Origin: G965247775 sp965247775
GTDB lineage: Bacteria; Chloroflexota; Dehalococcoidia; Bin125
Length of the DNA: 64,000 nucleotides
Reading direction: 5' to 3'
NCBI GenBank assembly: GCA_965247775.1
Contig: OZ252031.1
Span: 2,232,001-2,296,000, forward strand
The translations under genes and the position numbers were made by a program. Below are positions 53,749 through 62,927 of this stretch, in pieces. The notes under the pieces are model-generated. The model was given only the letters and a program-made list of their open reading frames with translations, had not been told where the DNA came from and ran no database searches. Within the stretch, counting starts at the first letter, position 1. Each line of letters starts with the position of its first letter.

Positions 53749-55613
53749 CGCCGCCGTCGGCCGGGCCGGGAGCGATCGAGCTGGAGGTGATCGGGGGCGC
53801 GATCCGTTCCGCCGAGTTGGAGATCGAAGCCGCCGTCGAGCGCACGGCCCGCTCCCCTATGATCCGCGACCAGCACGACTACCGCGTTGCCATCTTCGAC
53901 GCGCGCGGCCGCAAGCTCACCGGTCGCTCCTACTCCTCCATCGTGGAGCCCGTTTTCGAGCACTTCGGGCTCGAAAACGTCCACCCGGGCGATGTCTTCT
54001 TCTGGAACGACCCCTACAACAGCGCCGGCAGCACCGGGCACACGCCCGATCTGTGTACCACGCTGCCGATCTTCCTCGGCGAGCGTCTCGTGGGGTTCAG
54101 CCAGGTCTTCGGCCACCACGACGACGTCGGCGGCATGGTGCCCGGCAGTCTTCCTGTCCACGCGACCGACATGTGGCAGGAAGGCCTTGTGGTGCCGCCG
54201 ATCAAGCTCTACGACCGCAGCCATCCCAACGATGCCGCCTTCCGCATCCTGGAGCGCAACTCGCGCCTGCCGGAGCACCTGCGCGGCGACATCGACGCGG
54301 AGATCGGCGCCGCCCGCCTCGGCTCCCGGCGCGTCGAGGAACTCGCCGCTCGCTACGGCATCACCACCCTGGAATCCGCCTTCGACGCGATCATCGAGAA
54401 CTGCACTCGCACGATCCGCGAGGAACTCCTGCCCAAGATCGCCAACGGTGTCTACCGCTGGGAGGATTACGTCGAGGCCGACGGCGTGGATCCACCCCGC
54501 CTGCACGCCATCCGCCTCACGATGACCAAGACGCCCGAGAAGATCGTGCTGGACTTCACCGGCACCGACCCCCAGGCCAGGGGGCCCATCAACTGGGCGA
54601 TCAACTACTGCGAGGGCCGCTTCGCTCGCAAGTGGCTGGCGCCCGTGCTGCGATCGCTCGCCGACACACCCGAGCGAGCCGCCGAGATCGACATGAACGA
54701 GGGCGTGCTCGACGTGCTGGAGGTGGTCTTCCCGCCGCCGGGAACGCTCGTCACTCCCACCTTCGCCCAGCCCACCGGCATGCGCTTCTTTACCTTCCTG
54801 CGGGCCCTCGGAGTCTTCGCGGGCTGTCTGACCAAGGCCACCGCTGGCCGCATGCCGGCCGACCACGAGACCATTCGCATCTGGGGCCTCCATGGCGCGG
54901 GCGACGACGGCTTCTTCCTCTTCCGCGAGGTCCTTGGCGGCGGCGGGCCCGGACGCCCCTGGGCGGACGGCAGCGACGTTGTCCACATCGTGCCGAACTC
55001 CCGCAATCTGCCGGCGGAGTTCTCCGAGACGCACTACCCCGTCCGCATTGAGCAACTCGCCTTGCGCACGGATTCGGGCGGCCCCGGACGCCGCCGCGGT
55101 GGCCTGGGCTATGACAAACGCGTGCGGGTCCTCCGTGATTGCCGACTGCTGTCCAATGCCGACCGATCCCGACTCAATCCCTACGGCGTCGCCGGCGGAC
55201 GGCCGGGGGGGACTTACCGTCTCACCATCCACGAGGCTGCGGGCGGCGTGCGTGAGATCGATGGCCTCGCGGACGATGTCGAAGTCCGCGCGGGCGACAT
55301 CATCAACGTGGTCACGACGGGTGGCGGCGGCTGCGGCGATCCGCTCGACCGGGAGCCGGAACGGGTCCGCGACGACGTAGAGTGTGGCCGCGTCTCAGCC
55401 GCCGCCGCGGTGGAGGAATATGGCGTCGCCCTGACCTCCGACGATGACGGCCTGCGCACGGTCGATCTCGAGAAGACCGAGGCTCGACGCAACGCATTGC
55501 GCGGGATTCGAGGCGCCCGCCCGCTCTTTGATCGCGGCGCCTACTTCCAGGACGCGCTGGCCGCTGGACTCGTCAGCCGCCCCCCCGGGTGGTCCGACCC
55601 GGATACCGATTAG
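53745..55613 (+). CDS. Hydantoinase B/oxoprolinase-family protein (second copy type)
   Basis: 622 residues of the HyuB family: RSPMIRDQHDYRVAIFD, HPGDVFFWNDPYNSAGSTGHTPD (where the first copy has HNSPYHGCSHPAD), VFGHHDDVGGMVPGS, MTKTPEKIVLDFTGTDPQARGPINWAINY, and a glycine-rich end TTGGGGCGDPLDREPERVRDDV. It is coupled to the HyuA start-stop overlap (ATGA). Together with creatininase and HyuA this is a three-gene unit. The two HyuAB pairs in the window differ clearly from each other, so they probably handle different substrates. Confidence 0.9.
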   Translation: MTPPSAGPGAIELEVIGGAIRSAELEIEAAVERTARSPMIRDQHDYRVAIFDARGRKLTGRSYSSIVEPVFEHFGLENVHPGDVFFWNDPYNSAGSTGHTPDLCTTLPIFLGERLVGFSQVFGHHDDVGGMVPGSLPVHATDMWQEGLVVPPIKLYDRSHPNDAAFRILERNSRLPEHLRGDIDAEIGAARLGSRRVEELAARYGITTLESAFDAIIENCTRTIREELLPKIANGVYRWEDYVEADGVDPPRLHAIRLTMTKTPEKIVLDFTGTDPQARGPINWAINYCEGRFARKWLAPVLRSLADTPERAAEIDMNEGVLDVLEVVFPPPGTLVTPTFAQPTGMRFFTFLRALGVFAGCLTKATAGRMPADHETIRIWGLHGAGDDGFFLFREVLGGGGPGRPWADGSDVVHIVPNSRNLPAEFSETHYPVRIEQLALRTDSGGPGRRRGGLGYDKRVRVLRDCRLLSNADRSRLNPYGVAGGRPGGTYRLTIHEAAGGVREIDGLADDVEVRAGDIINVVTTGGGGCGDPLDREPERVRDDVECGRVSAAAAVEEYGVALTSDDDGLRTVDLEKTEARRNALRGIRGARPLFDRGAYFQDALAAGLVSRPPGWSDPDTD

Positions 55614-55806
55614 CTCCATGCCGCCGGGGGTCTCGCCGTGCCCCTCTTCCTCCACCCCGCCGTGCCGGCCTGCCGCGAGGGAGTAAGAGACGGCGATCCT
55701 GGGCGAAGCCGCCAACCGCCTGCTCCCGCTCGACCCCGGGGCCGCCCAGGCTCCAGGCTGAGCTGCCCGAATACTGCGCCGATGGGCCGCGGGCAGTGTT
55801 CACGGG

Positions 55807-55836
55807 TTGAGCGCCGGGGCGGGCGAGCGTTAGTCT
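55807..55836 (+). promoter_or_regulatory. Putative promoter upstream of the 55874 gene
   Basis: TTGAGC (55807-55812) and TAGTCT (55831-55836) with an 18-base spacer, 37 bases before ATG 55874. Confidence 0.33.
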
Positions 55837-55873
55837 CGGCATCGCCCCGACGGCAGAAAGCACGGAGGACGCC

Positions 55874-56452
55874 ATGGCGACGCAGACGGTCGATCCGAAC
55901 CGGGTGATCCTGACGGGTGAGAATCCGTTCATCCGCTTGAGCGCCAGCGACGACGGTCCCACGACGACGGACGCAAGCTTCTGGCGCATCCTGTTATCCC
56001 CAGCGGGTCCAGGGCACGTCCTGTACCTCAATAGCGAGCTGACGGACGGGCGCTGGCGGATCTACGCGGACAACATCGCGCTGGCCCGGTGGCTGCAGGA
56101 CACGGTGCAAGGGATGCTGGACGCTGAGACGGCGGACCAGGCGATTCCGGCGATCGACGCCGCGTTCGAGAAGGCGGGGGATGTGCGGTCGTTCTGGACG
56201 GAGACGGTGCTGACGTCTTCCGAGGAGGTGCAGCTGACTTGGCACGACCTCGGCCAGCCGCTGCTCTTGCACACAACGCCGGGGGAACGCCGGTACGGCG
56301 TGAGTTCACTCCTCATCCCGGCGGCGGGGACCCGCCTGACCCTGAACGGGGTGCAGGCGGAGGGCCAGGCGTGGCCGCGGGAGCGCGAAGGGCGGCCCTT
56401 CAGCACCTGCGCCCTGGCCTTCTCAGAGAGTTGGACCGAGCCACCGACGTAG
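55874..56452 (+). CDS. Hypothetical protein, 192 residues
   Basis: No family was recognised. The sequence is soluble and mixed alpha/beta, with YLNSELTDGRWRIYADNIALARWLQ, WTETVLTSSEEVQLTWHDLG and GERRYGVSSLLIPAAG; there is no signal peptide or membrane segment. A GGAGGACGCC site precedes ATG 55874 and a promoter-like pair lies upstream, so it is likely a real gene. It overlaps the 3-prime end of the frameshifted minus-strand gene that follows. Confidence 0.7.
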   Translation: MATQTVDPNRVILTGENPFIRLSASDDGPTTTDASFWRILLSPAGPGHVLYLNSELTDGRWRIYADNIALARWLQDTVQGMLDAETADQAIPAIDAAFEKAGDVRSFWTETVLTSSEEVQLTWHDLGQPLLLHTTPGERRYGVSSLLIPAAGTRLTLNGVQAEGQAWPREREGRPFSTCALAFSESWTEPPT

Positions 56453-56764
56453 CTCGCGGGCTCGGGGACGGACCTTCGTAGCGCATCTGGGGCACGTTCG
56501 GGTCGGAGAAGGCATACGGGGATTCGGCGCCGAACAGCAGGAGATGGTGGGCGCCGGCGGGCACCTCGCCCGGCTCGGCGCGCTGCATCCGCCCGATCAC
56601 CGCATTGAAGCGCGCGCTGTGGCCCGCGTTCTCGAAGTGTGCCGCCCAGAGAAGATCCTCGCGGTCGGCGAGGATCGCAGGAAGATGCACGTCGTGTAGC
56701 CACGCGAGGTGGTCCGCTTCTCTCTCGTCTGGTAATACCAACTCGCCAGAATGCCGCGATCCAT
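56400..56764 (-). pseudogene. Small EthD-like/dimeric alpha-beta protein, frameshifted near its start
   Basis: From ATG 56764 the frame reads MDRGILASWYYQTRE, and after a GA-repeat the next frame continues READHLAWLHDVHLPAILAD, WAAHFENAGHSARFNAVIG and HHLLLFGAESPYAFSDPNV. The HLAWLHDVHLP pattern resembles small EthD-like dimeric barrel proteins. The shift at the GAGAGAG run could be a real mutation or a sequencing error; a dinucleotide deletion would restore the frame. Confidence 0.5.
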
Positions 56765-56804
56765 GCCTACCTCCCCCATGAACCGACGCAACCAGACCAC
56801 GCAC

Positions 56805-57376
56805 CGCGGTGCGGCCATGGCGGGCCGAGTCTCGGTCAGGAAGGACGGGCGGGATCGGGGCGCTGCGCCGCGCCGAAGCGCTGTTGCAGCCCCAGCCGGC
56901 CGCTGATGGCGACGCCGCGGACGCCGCTCACGGATTCCAGTTGGCGTTCACACACCGCGGCGAGTATCCCAGCGACCTTGAGCGGCGACTGACCCGGCAT
57001 GGCGATGTTCCACGATACCGCCGCCCGGATCTACCGCCTCCCCCTGGCGGCGGAGGCCTCATTAATCGGTTAGATACCGCGCACAGAGGTGCGTCGATCG
57101 CGGGCGGAGTCGAAGGGAAGGCGGAGTCCGCAGGAGGCACCCGGGGTCTGCCGTTTGGCCGGACGGCGACGGGCACCGGAAGAAGGTCTCGTCGCGGGGG
57201 TATCGCCTTGTACCTCACTCGGATCAGGATGGGCCCGAATCCGCCACCCCAACCGCGCAACCGCCACCGACCCCCGGAAACCTCCGTGCCGCACGCTACC
57301 CGCATCGACCGCGCGCTCCCTCTGGCCCGCGAACCGCACACCGGCCACAACCGCTACCACCCAGACATCTCCCCAG
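56805..57376 (+). other. Degraded region without an identified gene
   Basis: About 570 bases; all frames are compositionally biased and none shows a family motif. It leads into the acetamidase remnant. Confidence 0.3.
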
Positions 57377-57622
57377 CGCTTCCTCGCCGTCATGGGCATG
57401 CCGCTCACCCCCGACGGCGAGAATGAGAGCGAAGACATCACTCTCGCCGCCCGCAACGCCGTCCAGGGCATGATCGAACTCCTCCAAGAGCGCGGTTTCA
57501 CCCGCCAGCAGGCCTACGTCATCTGCTCCGTCGCCGCCGATCTCCGCATCAGCAACGCCGTCGACCTCCCCAACGTCGTCGTATCCGCCTTCCTCCCCGA
57601 AGCCGTCTTCGACGACGCCTGA
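57377..57622 (+). pseudogene. Acetamidase/formamidase C-terminal remnant
   Basis: The frame RFLAVMGMPLTPDGENESED, ITLAARNAVQGMIELLQERG, FTRQQAYVICSVAADLRISN and AVDLPNVVVSAFLPEAVFD matches the C-terminus of acetamidase/formamidase enzymes. Residues upstream do not match, so at least the N-terminal two thirds are lost. Confidence 0.85.
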
Positions 57623-57684
57623 CTTCGCCCCACGCGTGACGCGGACGGAAGCGGGCACCGTAAGAAGGACGTGGCGCCAGTCAG

Positions 57685-57870
57685 TTGCGGCCGCGACGGA
57701 TCGACGGCGAGTTCGTCACGTATCACAACGACACCCGGCCGCACCGCACCCTCGACCTCAACCCGCCGGTCGGCCCACGGCAGCGGCAATGCCAGGGCCG
57801 CGTCATCGCGATCCCGATCCTCGGAGGCCTGCATCATCGCTACGAACGCGCTGCGGCCCAGCGATCCGGC
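57685..57870 (+). pseudogene. Transposase remnant (rve C-terminus)
   Basis: The frame GEFVTYHNDTRPHRTLDLNP, then RVIAIPILGGLHHRYERAA, matches the C-terminal end of DDE transposases (YYNxxRPHRxLxLxPP, then ILGGLHHxY). Only about 60 residues remain and no terminal repeats were found. It adjoins the acetamidase remnant, consistent with insertion-mediated decay. It is not the same element as at 35433. Confidence 0.8.
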
Positions 57871-57971
57871 ATTCTGTGGCCGGGGAGGGGGAGCGCCGCG
57901 CGCACCGCGACGACTGCGATCACCATCTGCGCGGGCGCTGCGGTGCCGCGACGGCGGGCTCGTCGTCCGCC

Positions 57972-58409
57972 CTATTCGGCCACCGACGCGGGCGTCAGGT
58001 CCCGGACAGCCGCCATCATGCTGTCCTTCTCCCAGTGGAGCAGATGCTCCACGTGCTCGCGGACGGTCCACTCGTCATTCGGGGCCTTGGCGTCGAGCAG
58101 GGCGTCGTCCATCGCCAGCAGCAGCGAGACCGCCTCCGCGCGCTGGTGGATTAGGTCTCGGATCAGGCGCGGCAGTTCCGCCTCGGGCATCTGCCGGTCG
58201 CGCTGGCACGCGTTACTGATTGGCGCAGCATGCTGCCGGTCGTGTTCAGCGTTGTGCACGAGTAGCCGGTGCAGACCGCCGCCCATCGCGCAGCCATGAT
58301 CGACGTCGCGTCGCAGGTCGTCCTCGGACAGCGACGCCAGCCTCTCAACCGTCTCCATGAGCTGCCGCATCAGCGCGAGCGCTAAGTGGGTACTCTCTGT
58401 CACGGGCAT
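57972..58409 (-). CDS. DinB-family protein
   Basis: 145 residues of the DinB four-helix fold. The histidines used for metal binding are LVHNAEHDRQHAAPISNAC and TVREHVEHLLHWEKD, and the family end PSSxxE is represented by a short tail. DinB-like proteins include thiol-dependent metalloenzymes and DNA-damage-induced proteins. The role here is unknown. It has an intact frame despite lying between pseudogenes. Confidence 0.78.
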   Translation of the reverse strand: MPVTESTHLALALMRQLMETVERLASLSEDDLRRDVDHGCAMGGGLHRLLVHNAEHDRQHAAPISNACQRDRQMPEAELPRLIRDLIHQRAEAVSLLLAMDDALLDAKAPNDEWTVREHVEHLLHWEKDSMMAAVRDLTPASVAE

Positions 58410-58689
58410 CCGGAACCCTCCGCGTTCGTCGTTCCGTGTCGGGAGCGATGCTAGCGGTCCGGCTCGCCACGTGGGGCGGTGCGCGACAGCGGCAGCACGG
58501 TTGGGGTCCGTTATTCCTGCGCCGGCACGGTGACGGGATCCGTGCTCGGCTCAGCGCGCGCCGCCCTCGTATTGCGCGTCGCCCAGGGGCAACACCACGC
58601 TCATCGCCAGCGATTCGATCAGGGAGGCCCGCTCGTCTTGCCGGCAGCGGCTTGCGTTCTTGGCTGTCGTCGGGTCGCAGGCGATGTCG

Positions 58690-59400
58690 CCTGCCGCCAG
58701 GACTACGATCTCGCCCGTTACTGCGGCGTCACGACCAGGGGGTTCGGAGGCGAGGAGACGTTGCCGACGGCGTCACGCGTGCGCACGACATGCGTGGAGG
58801 CGTCGCGGGGTCGACGCTGGTGTCCTCGTAGCTCGTCACCAGCCCCACGGACCCGAGCGCGGTGCCCTCGGGGGTCGATGTCGCAGCCCACGACGCCGCT
58901 GTCCCTAGGATCTGTCGCCGCGCCCAGGTCAGACTCCCGACGGTCGTCTGCACGCCCGTCGCCACGGGCGCCGTCGGCAGGATCGTATCGATTTAGATCG
59001 TGTCGGCCGCAGCGTCGTTAACCGCCCCACGAGTTCGCTAGCGAAATTGTTGTCCCGCACCACCGTGCGGTGGCAGTCGGGGCCGAAAATATTGAGGCTG
59101 TAGCGCATGGTCTTCACGCCCTAATCCGCAATGACAGTATTGAATTCCACGACATTGTCGTTGCAGGGGATCCGGCTGGATGTGTTGATGCGGATGCCGT
59201 CCGTACCCGACACATTGCCCGAGCGCTGCAACGCGGTGTTCCCGCTGATCACATTGCGTTCACCGCTGTTGACTTGGATCCCGTGTCCCAGGCGCCGTCG
59301 GCGGCGTCACGTCGGACAGATCGCCGATGTCCGGCCCCGCCCCTCCGCTGCTGCCGCTCCACGCGGTCGCCAGCACGCCGATTCGGAGGATTGCCCTGCA
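58690..59400 (-). pseudogene. Decayed parallel beta-helix (NosD/pectate-lyase-like) secreted protein
   Basis: Minus-strand reading shows beta-helix rungs: GIQVNSGERNVISGNTALQ, GIRINTSSRIPCNDNVVEFN, then a TAG stop at 59147-59145 and YSLNIFGPDCHRTVVRDNNF. After a frameshift come VATGVQTTVGSLTW and GLVTSYEDTSVDPATPP. The rungs and the stop and shift mark a degraded surface or secreted protein. Confidence 0.65.
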
Positions 59401-59632
59401 CGCCACTCACCTGCCCCAGGGACCGGGACCTGCCATGTTGATGGGGCGGATGGAGTTTTTCCCTCTCACGGCCGCCCGCCCTACCCCTGCGCGCACCCAG
59501 CGGCGGCCGGCCCGAGCTGGTCCAGTTCGCCGATGGGTTGCCAGCGCGGGCAGAGGGCTTGGACGATGGCGCCGCGGAGGGTGTTGCCGGCCACGGCTTC
59601 GAGCATTTTGCGACGACGGCGGTCCGGCAGGT

Positions 59633-61231
59633 TCAGGGCCCCGCTGCGGCGACCGCCGGGGAGACGCAGGGGCGGAACGGCTCGAAGCTCTGGTGGAAGA
59701 GGTCTGCGAGGGCGGCGTATTTCGCATCGTACGCGGCGGGGTCAGCCCATTGGTCGCGGGGGCGGAGCAGGGCGGCGTCAACGCCGGGGCACTCCAGCGG
59801 CACATCGAAACCGAACTGGTCGTCGGTGCGGGTTGCGGCGTGCACGAGGTGGTCGCTGAGAATGGCGCGTACCATCCGGCGCGTGTCCTGGATGGCGACG
59901 CGATGTCCGACGCCGTACGGGCCGCCAACCCAGCCGGTGTTGATCAGCCAGACCTGAGTGCCGGTCTGCTCCAGCCGCTCCTGCAGCATCTCGGCGTAGA
60001 CGATGGGATGAAGGGCCATGAAAGGCGCGCCGAAGCAGGGGCTAAAAGTGGCTTCGGGCTCGTCGATGCCGGTTTCGGTACCGGCAAGCTTCGAGGTATA
60101 GCCGCTGAGGAAGTGGTACAGCGCCTGGGGGTAGCTGAGGCGCGCGATGGGCGGCATCACGCCTGAGGCGTCGGCGGTGAGGAGGATGACGTGGGAGGGA
60201 TGGGGCGCGACGTTGTCGTGGTAGGCGTTGCTCAGCACCGAGAGGGGGTAGGATCCTCTCGTGTTCTCCGTGATCGCGTCGTCGTCCAGATCGACCACGC
60301 GGGCGTCCTCCGCGAAGACCACGTTCTCCAGGATCGTCCCGAAGTCCTGGGTCGTCTCGAAGATGATGGGCTCCGCCTCTTGGGAGAGGCGGATGACCTT
60401 GGCGTAGCAGCCACCTTCGATGTTGAAGATCCCCGCGTCCGTCCAGGCATGCTCGTCGTCGCCGATGAGGGTGCGATCGGGGTCGGTGCTGAGGGTGGTC
60501 TTGCCCGTGCCGGAGAGCCCGAAGAAGAGAGCCGTCCGGCCGGTGCGCGGATCCAGGTTCGCGGCCGAGTGCAGTGAAAGGGCGCCGTTGAGGGGAAGGT
60601 AGTAGTTCATGGCCGTGAAGACGGCCTTCTTCATTTCGCCGGCGTACGCGGTGCCGGCAATGACGATGAGGCCCTCTTGGAGGTGCAGCGCGATCACGGC
60701 GTCGCTGCTGATCCCGTCGCTTTCACCGCCGAGTTCCAGGAAGGGGGCATGGAGGATAGTGAGGTCCGGCGCCGCGTCCGCGGGAGGCTCGAAGCCGGAT
60801 TCGTCGTTGGGGATGAACATGGTGCGGGCGAACAGGCTGTGATAGGCCTGCTCTGAGATGACGCAGACGGAGCGTCTGTGGGAGGGCTCTTGGGAGACGG
60901 AGCAGTCCTGCAGGTAGAGTTCCTTGCCTTGGAGGTAGTCGACGACCTTGCCGCGGAGGTGCTCGAAGGTGCTGGCCGCCAGGGGCTGATTGTGGACGCC
61001 CCACCAGACGTGCTCGGCTGTCTCCGGCGTGCGAACGATGTATTTGTCCTTGGGGCTGCGGCCGGTGCGGCGGCCGGTGCGGACGGCGAAGCTGCCGCCT
61101 TGGAGGATCGCGCCTTCCCGCGCCCGGACGGCGTGCTCGTACAGCACCGGGGTGGTGAGGTTTCGGTGAAGCGCCCCAGCTCCCGCGATCACCTGCCGGC
61201 TCAGGTCTCGCCGCGTCGGCGCTCCCGTCAT
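59633..61231 (-). CDS. pckA: Phosphoenolpyruvate carboxykinase (ATP)
   Basis: 532 residues, full length. Recognised sites are RTGRRTGRSPKDKYIV (substrate arginine), AGEMKKAVFTAMNYYLP and LSLHSAANLDP (metal-ligand lysine and histidine), the P-loop FFGLSGTGKTTLSTD, the kinase-2 aspartates LIGDDEHAWTDAG and ITENTRGSYPL (arginine). The pattern is that of ATP-dependent PckA, which interconverts oxaloacetate with PEP plus CO2 in gluconeogenesis. It is monocistronic on the minus strand with a promoter-like pair about 170 bases upstream. GGGTGAAGC precedes ATG 61231. Confidence 0.96.
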   Translation of the reverse strand: MTGAPTRRDLSRQVIAGAGALHRNLTTPVLYEHAVRAREGAILQGGSFAVRTGRRTGRSPKDKYIVRTPETAEHVWWGVHNQPLAASTFEHLRGKVVDYLQGKELYLQDCSVSQEPSHRRSVCVISEQAYHSLFARTMFIPNDESGFEPPADAAPDLTILHAPFLELGGESDGISSDAVIALHLQEGLIVIAGTAYAGEMKKAVFTAMNYYLPLNGALSLHSAANLDPRTGRTALFFGLSGTGKTTLSTDPDRTLIGDDEHAWTDAGIFNIEGGCYAKVIRLSQEAEPIIFETTQDFGTILENVVFAEDARVVDLDDDAITENTRGSYPLSVLSNAYHDNVAPHPSHVILLTADASGVMPPIARLSYPQALYHFLSGYTSKLAGTETGIDEPEATFSPCFGAPFMALHPIVYAEMLQERLEQTGTQVWLINTGWVGGPYGVGHRVAIQDTRRMVRAILSDHLVHAATRTDDQFGFDVPLECPGVDAALLRPRDQWADPAAYDAKYAALADLFHQSFEPFRPCVSPAVAAAGP

Positions 61232-61401
61232 GCTTCACCCTTCCCGCACTAGGGACAGGTCGTGCTCGGCGTGCGGTGCCCAGGCGCCATCGCGTGTGGG
61301 GGCTTCGCTCACACGCCCGACGAAACCACGGCGCCGACGCGCACGCGGGCTCGGACCGGACGTGGAGGAATAGGGTCCATGAGCCACTCCTGACACTGAA
61401 G

Positions 61402-61430
61402 GTTATGTCTCGTACAGCGATCTGCGTCAA
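61402..61430 (-). promoter_or_regulatory. Putative sigma70-type promoter for pckA
   Basis: TTGACG (61430-61425) and CATAAC (61407-61402) with a 17-base spacer on the minus strand, about 170 bases upstream of the pckA ATG. The rest of the 607-base divergent region to 61838 contains no recognised gene. Confidence 0.4.
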
Positions 61431-61781
61431 GACTTCCAGCGGCATCTCCACCGCCGCTGGGAGAATCCGTCTGCCGCCACGGCGGCATGCCCCCACATCG
61501 GGCGCTCATCCTGGAAGCGCCAAAGGACGCGCCCGGGAAACCCATACGTCGGGCGTTCGGTTGCGACGCCGCGCCGTTCTGGGGGTGTGGCGTCTCACTA
61601 TACCCATGCGGTCGACTCGCGTCCGCTGATCACAATCCTTGCCGCTGGCTGAACACCGAAATCGTAACGGATGAAGTTTTGGGCCCGCACAGCCAGGCAC
61701 CACTACGTTCGGGGGGTGGCCGAGGAGTCGAGCCAGTGGACGAGATCGGCTCCGTGACGCTGGAGGACCGGGCCCGTCCGC

Positions 61782-61809
61782 TTTACCGCCGAGGGGAAGC
61801 GGCTAGCCT
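61782..61809 (+). promoter_or_regulatory. Putative promoter for the DUF1989 gene
   Basis: TTTACC (61782-61787) and TAGCCT (61804-61809) with a 16-base spacer, 29 bases before ATG 61839. Confidence 0.3.
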
Positions 61810-61838
61810 GGCGTTGCTTTCCGACGCGAGGAGCGAGC

Positions 61839-62441
61839 ATGGCCAACCGAAAATCTGCGCTGCAGACGATTCCCGCCCGAAGCGGAAAAGCGGCGCGGGC
61901 GAGGGCGAATCAGGTCGTCAAAGTCATCAACACCCACGGCGACCAAGTCGTCGATTTCTGGGCCTTCAGCGCGCGCGATTCCCGTGAATTTATGTCCATG
62001 GAGCACACCCGCCCCATCATCCGGAAGCTGACACCAATTCCGGGTGACAGCATGATCACCAACAAACGCAGACCGATCTTGAAGGTCCTGCAGGACACGA
62101 CGCCAGGTGTTCACGACACGACGGTGGCCGCTTGCTGCCCAGCGCGCTACAGACAGCTCGGGGTGACGGGGTACCACGAAAGCTGTCAGGAAAACCTGCA
62201 CTTGGCTCTCAAGGCGCTGAGACGCACGCCCCCGGAAGTTCCCTGCCCGTTCAATCTGTTCCAGAACTCCCCGTACCATCCCAAGCGCGGACTGACATTC
62301 AAACCCACGCTGAGTAAGGCGGGCCAATACATCAGCTTCCGGGCTCTGATGGATTGCATCGTTGTGTTCTCGACCTGTCCGATGGAGGTTGTGCCTATCA
62401 ATAGCGGCGTTCCTACCGAAGCACACTTCGAGATTCATTAG
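61839..62441 (+). CDS. DUF1989 urea carboxylase-associated family protein
   Basis: 200 residues: VVKVINTHGDQVVDFWAFSARDSREFMSMEHTR, ILKVLQDTTPGVHDTTVAACCPARYRQLGVTGYHESCQENL, PCPFNLFQNSPYHPKRG and the ending YISFRALMDCIVVFSTCPMEVVPIN. This matches the DUF1989 family, whose members are found with urea carboxylase/guanidine-degradation genes. The cysteines and the histidine in GYHESC and the acidic HTR region suggest a metal site. Molecular role is not established in general. GCGAGGAGC precedes the ATG. Confidence 0.88.
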   Translation: MANRKSALQTIPARSGKAARARANQVVKVINTHGDQVVDFWAFSARDSREFMSMEHTRPIIRKLTPIPGDSMITNKRRPILKVLQDTTPGVHDTTVAACCPARYRQLGVTGYHESCQENLHLALKALRRTPPEVPCPFNLFQNSPYHPKRGLTFKPTLSKAGQYISFRALMDCIVVFSTCPMEVVPINSGVPTEAHFEIH

Positions 62442-62927
62442 CTGTAGTTTCCACGGAGGTTTGACAGAGGGTCTTCCCGCTGCTGTGCGGTGTCATGCAG
62501 CGCAGTCGCGAGTCAGGACCGCGTCGGCTGTGACGGCGCGCGTGCAATGACGGGTGAGGAGGCGCGTCACCCGGTCGCGACGCAGGCGGCGCTTGGTCGT
62601 GACCCCCTCAACAGGTCGCAGCACCAGGGGGCGGTCGCCGCCGGGCACAATGGCAGCAGATCGGGCGACGCCCGATGCACGAACTCACGAAGCCCGTTGC
62701 TGAAGCGGGTAGGTGCGGCCCGCCTCAAGCAAGAGGGGCGTAGGGGAACCGCCCAAACAGCGCTGCTCGATACGGGCTCCCGATCCGGACCGTGTGCCCG
62801 TAATGGGCCCAACGGAGGTCGACGGTCCGCCAAAGTGCCACGGACCCTCAAGACGAGATCTGTCGTCGTCCGATTGCGGTGTGGTGAGACGCTGATGAAA
62901 CCGTCGGGAACTGGTACACCGACAGGC
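62442..62927 (+). other. Intergenic region without a recognised gene
   Basis: About 490 bases between the DUF1989 gene and the methyltransferase. An open frame continues from 62490 into the methyltransferase but its first 135 residues have no family features. TTGACA occurs near 62461 without a good -10. Confidence 0.3.

Noticed and set aside
53568..55232. 554-codon minus-strand frame opposite hyuB
   Set aside because: Shadow; HyuB motifs lie on the plus strand.
59145..59147. In-frame TAG in the beta-helix remnant as a possible recoded codon
   Set aside because: The gene has other frameshifts, no known family position for recoding and no hairpin, so it is simply a stop.
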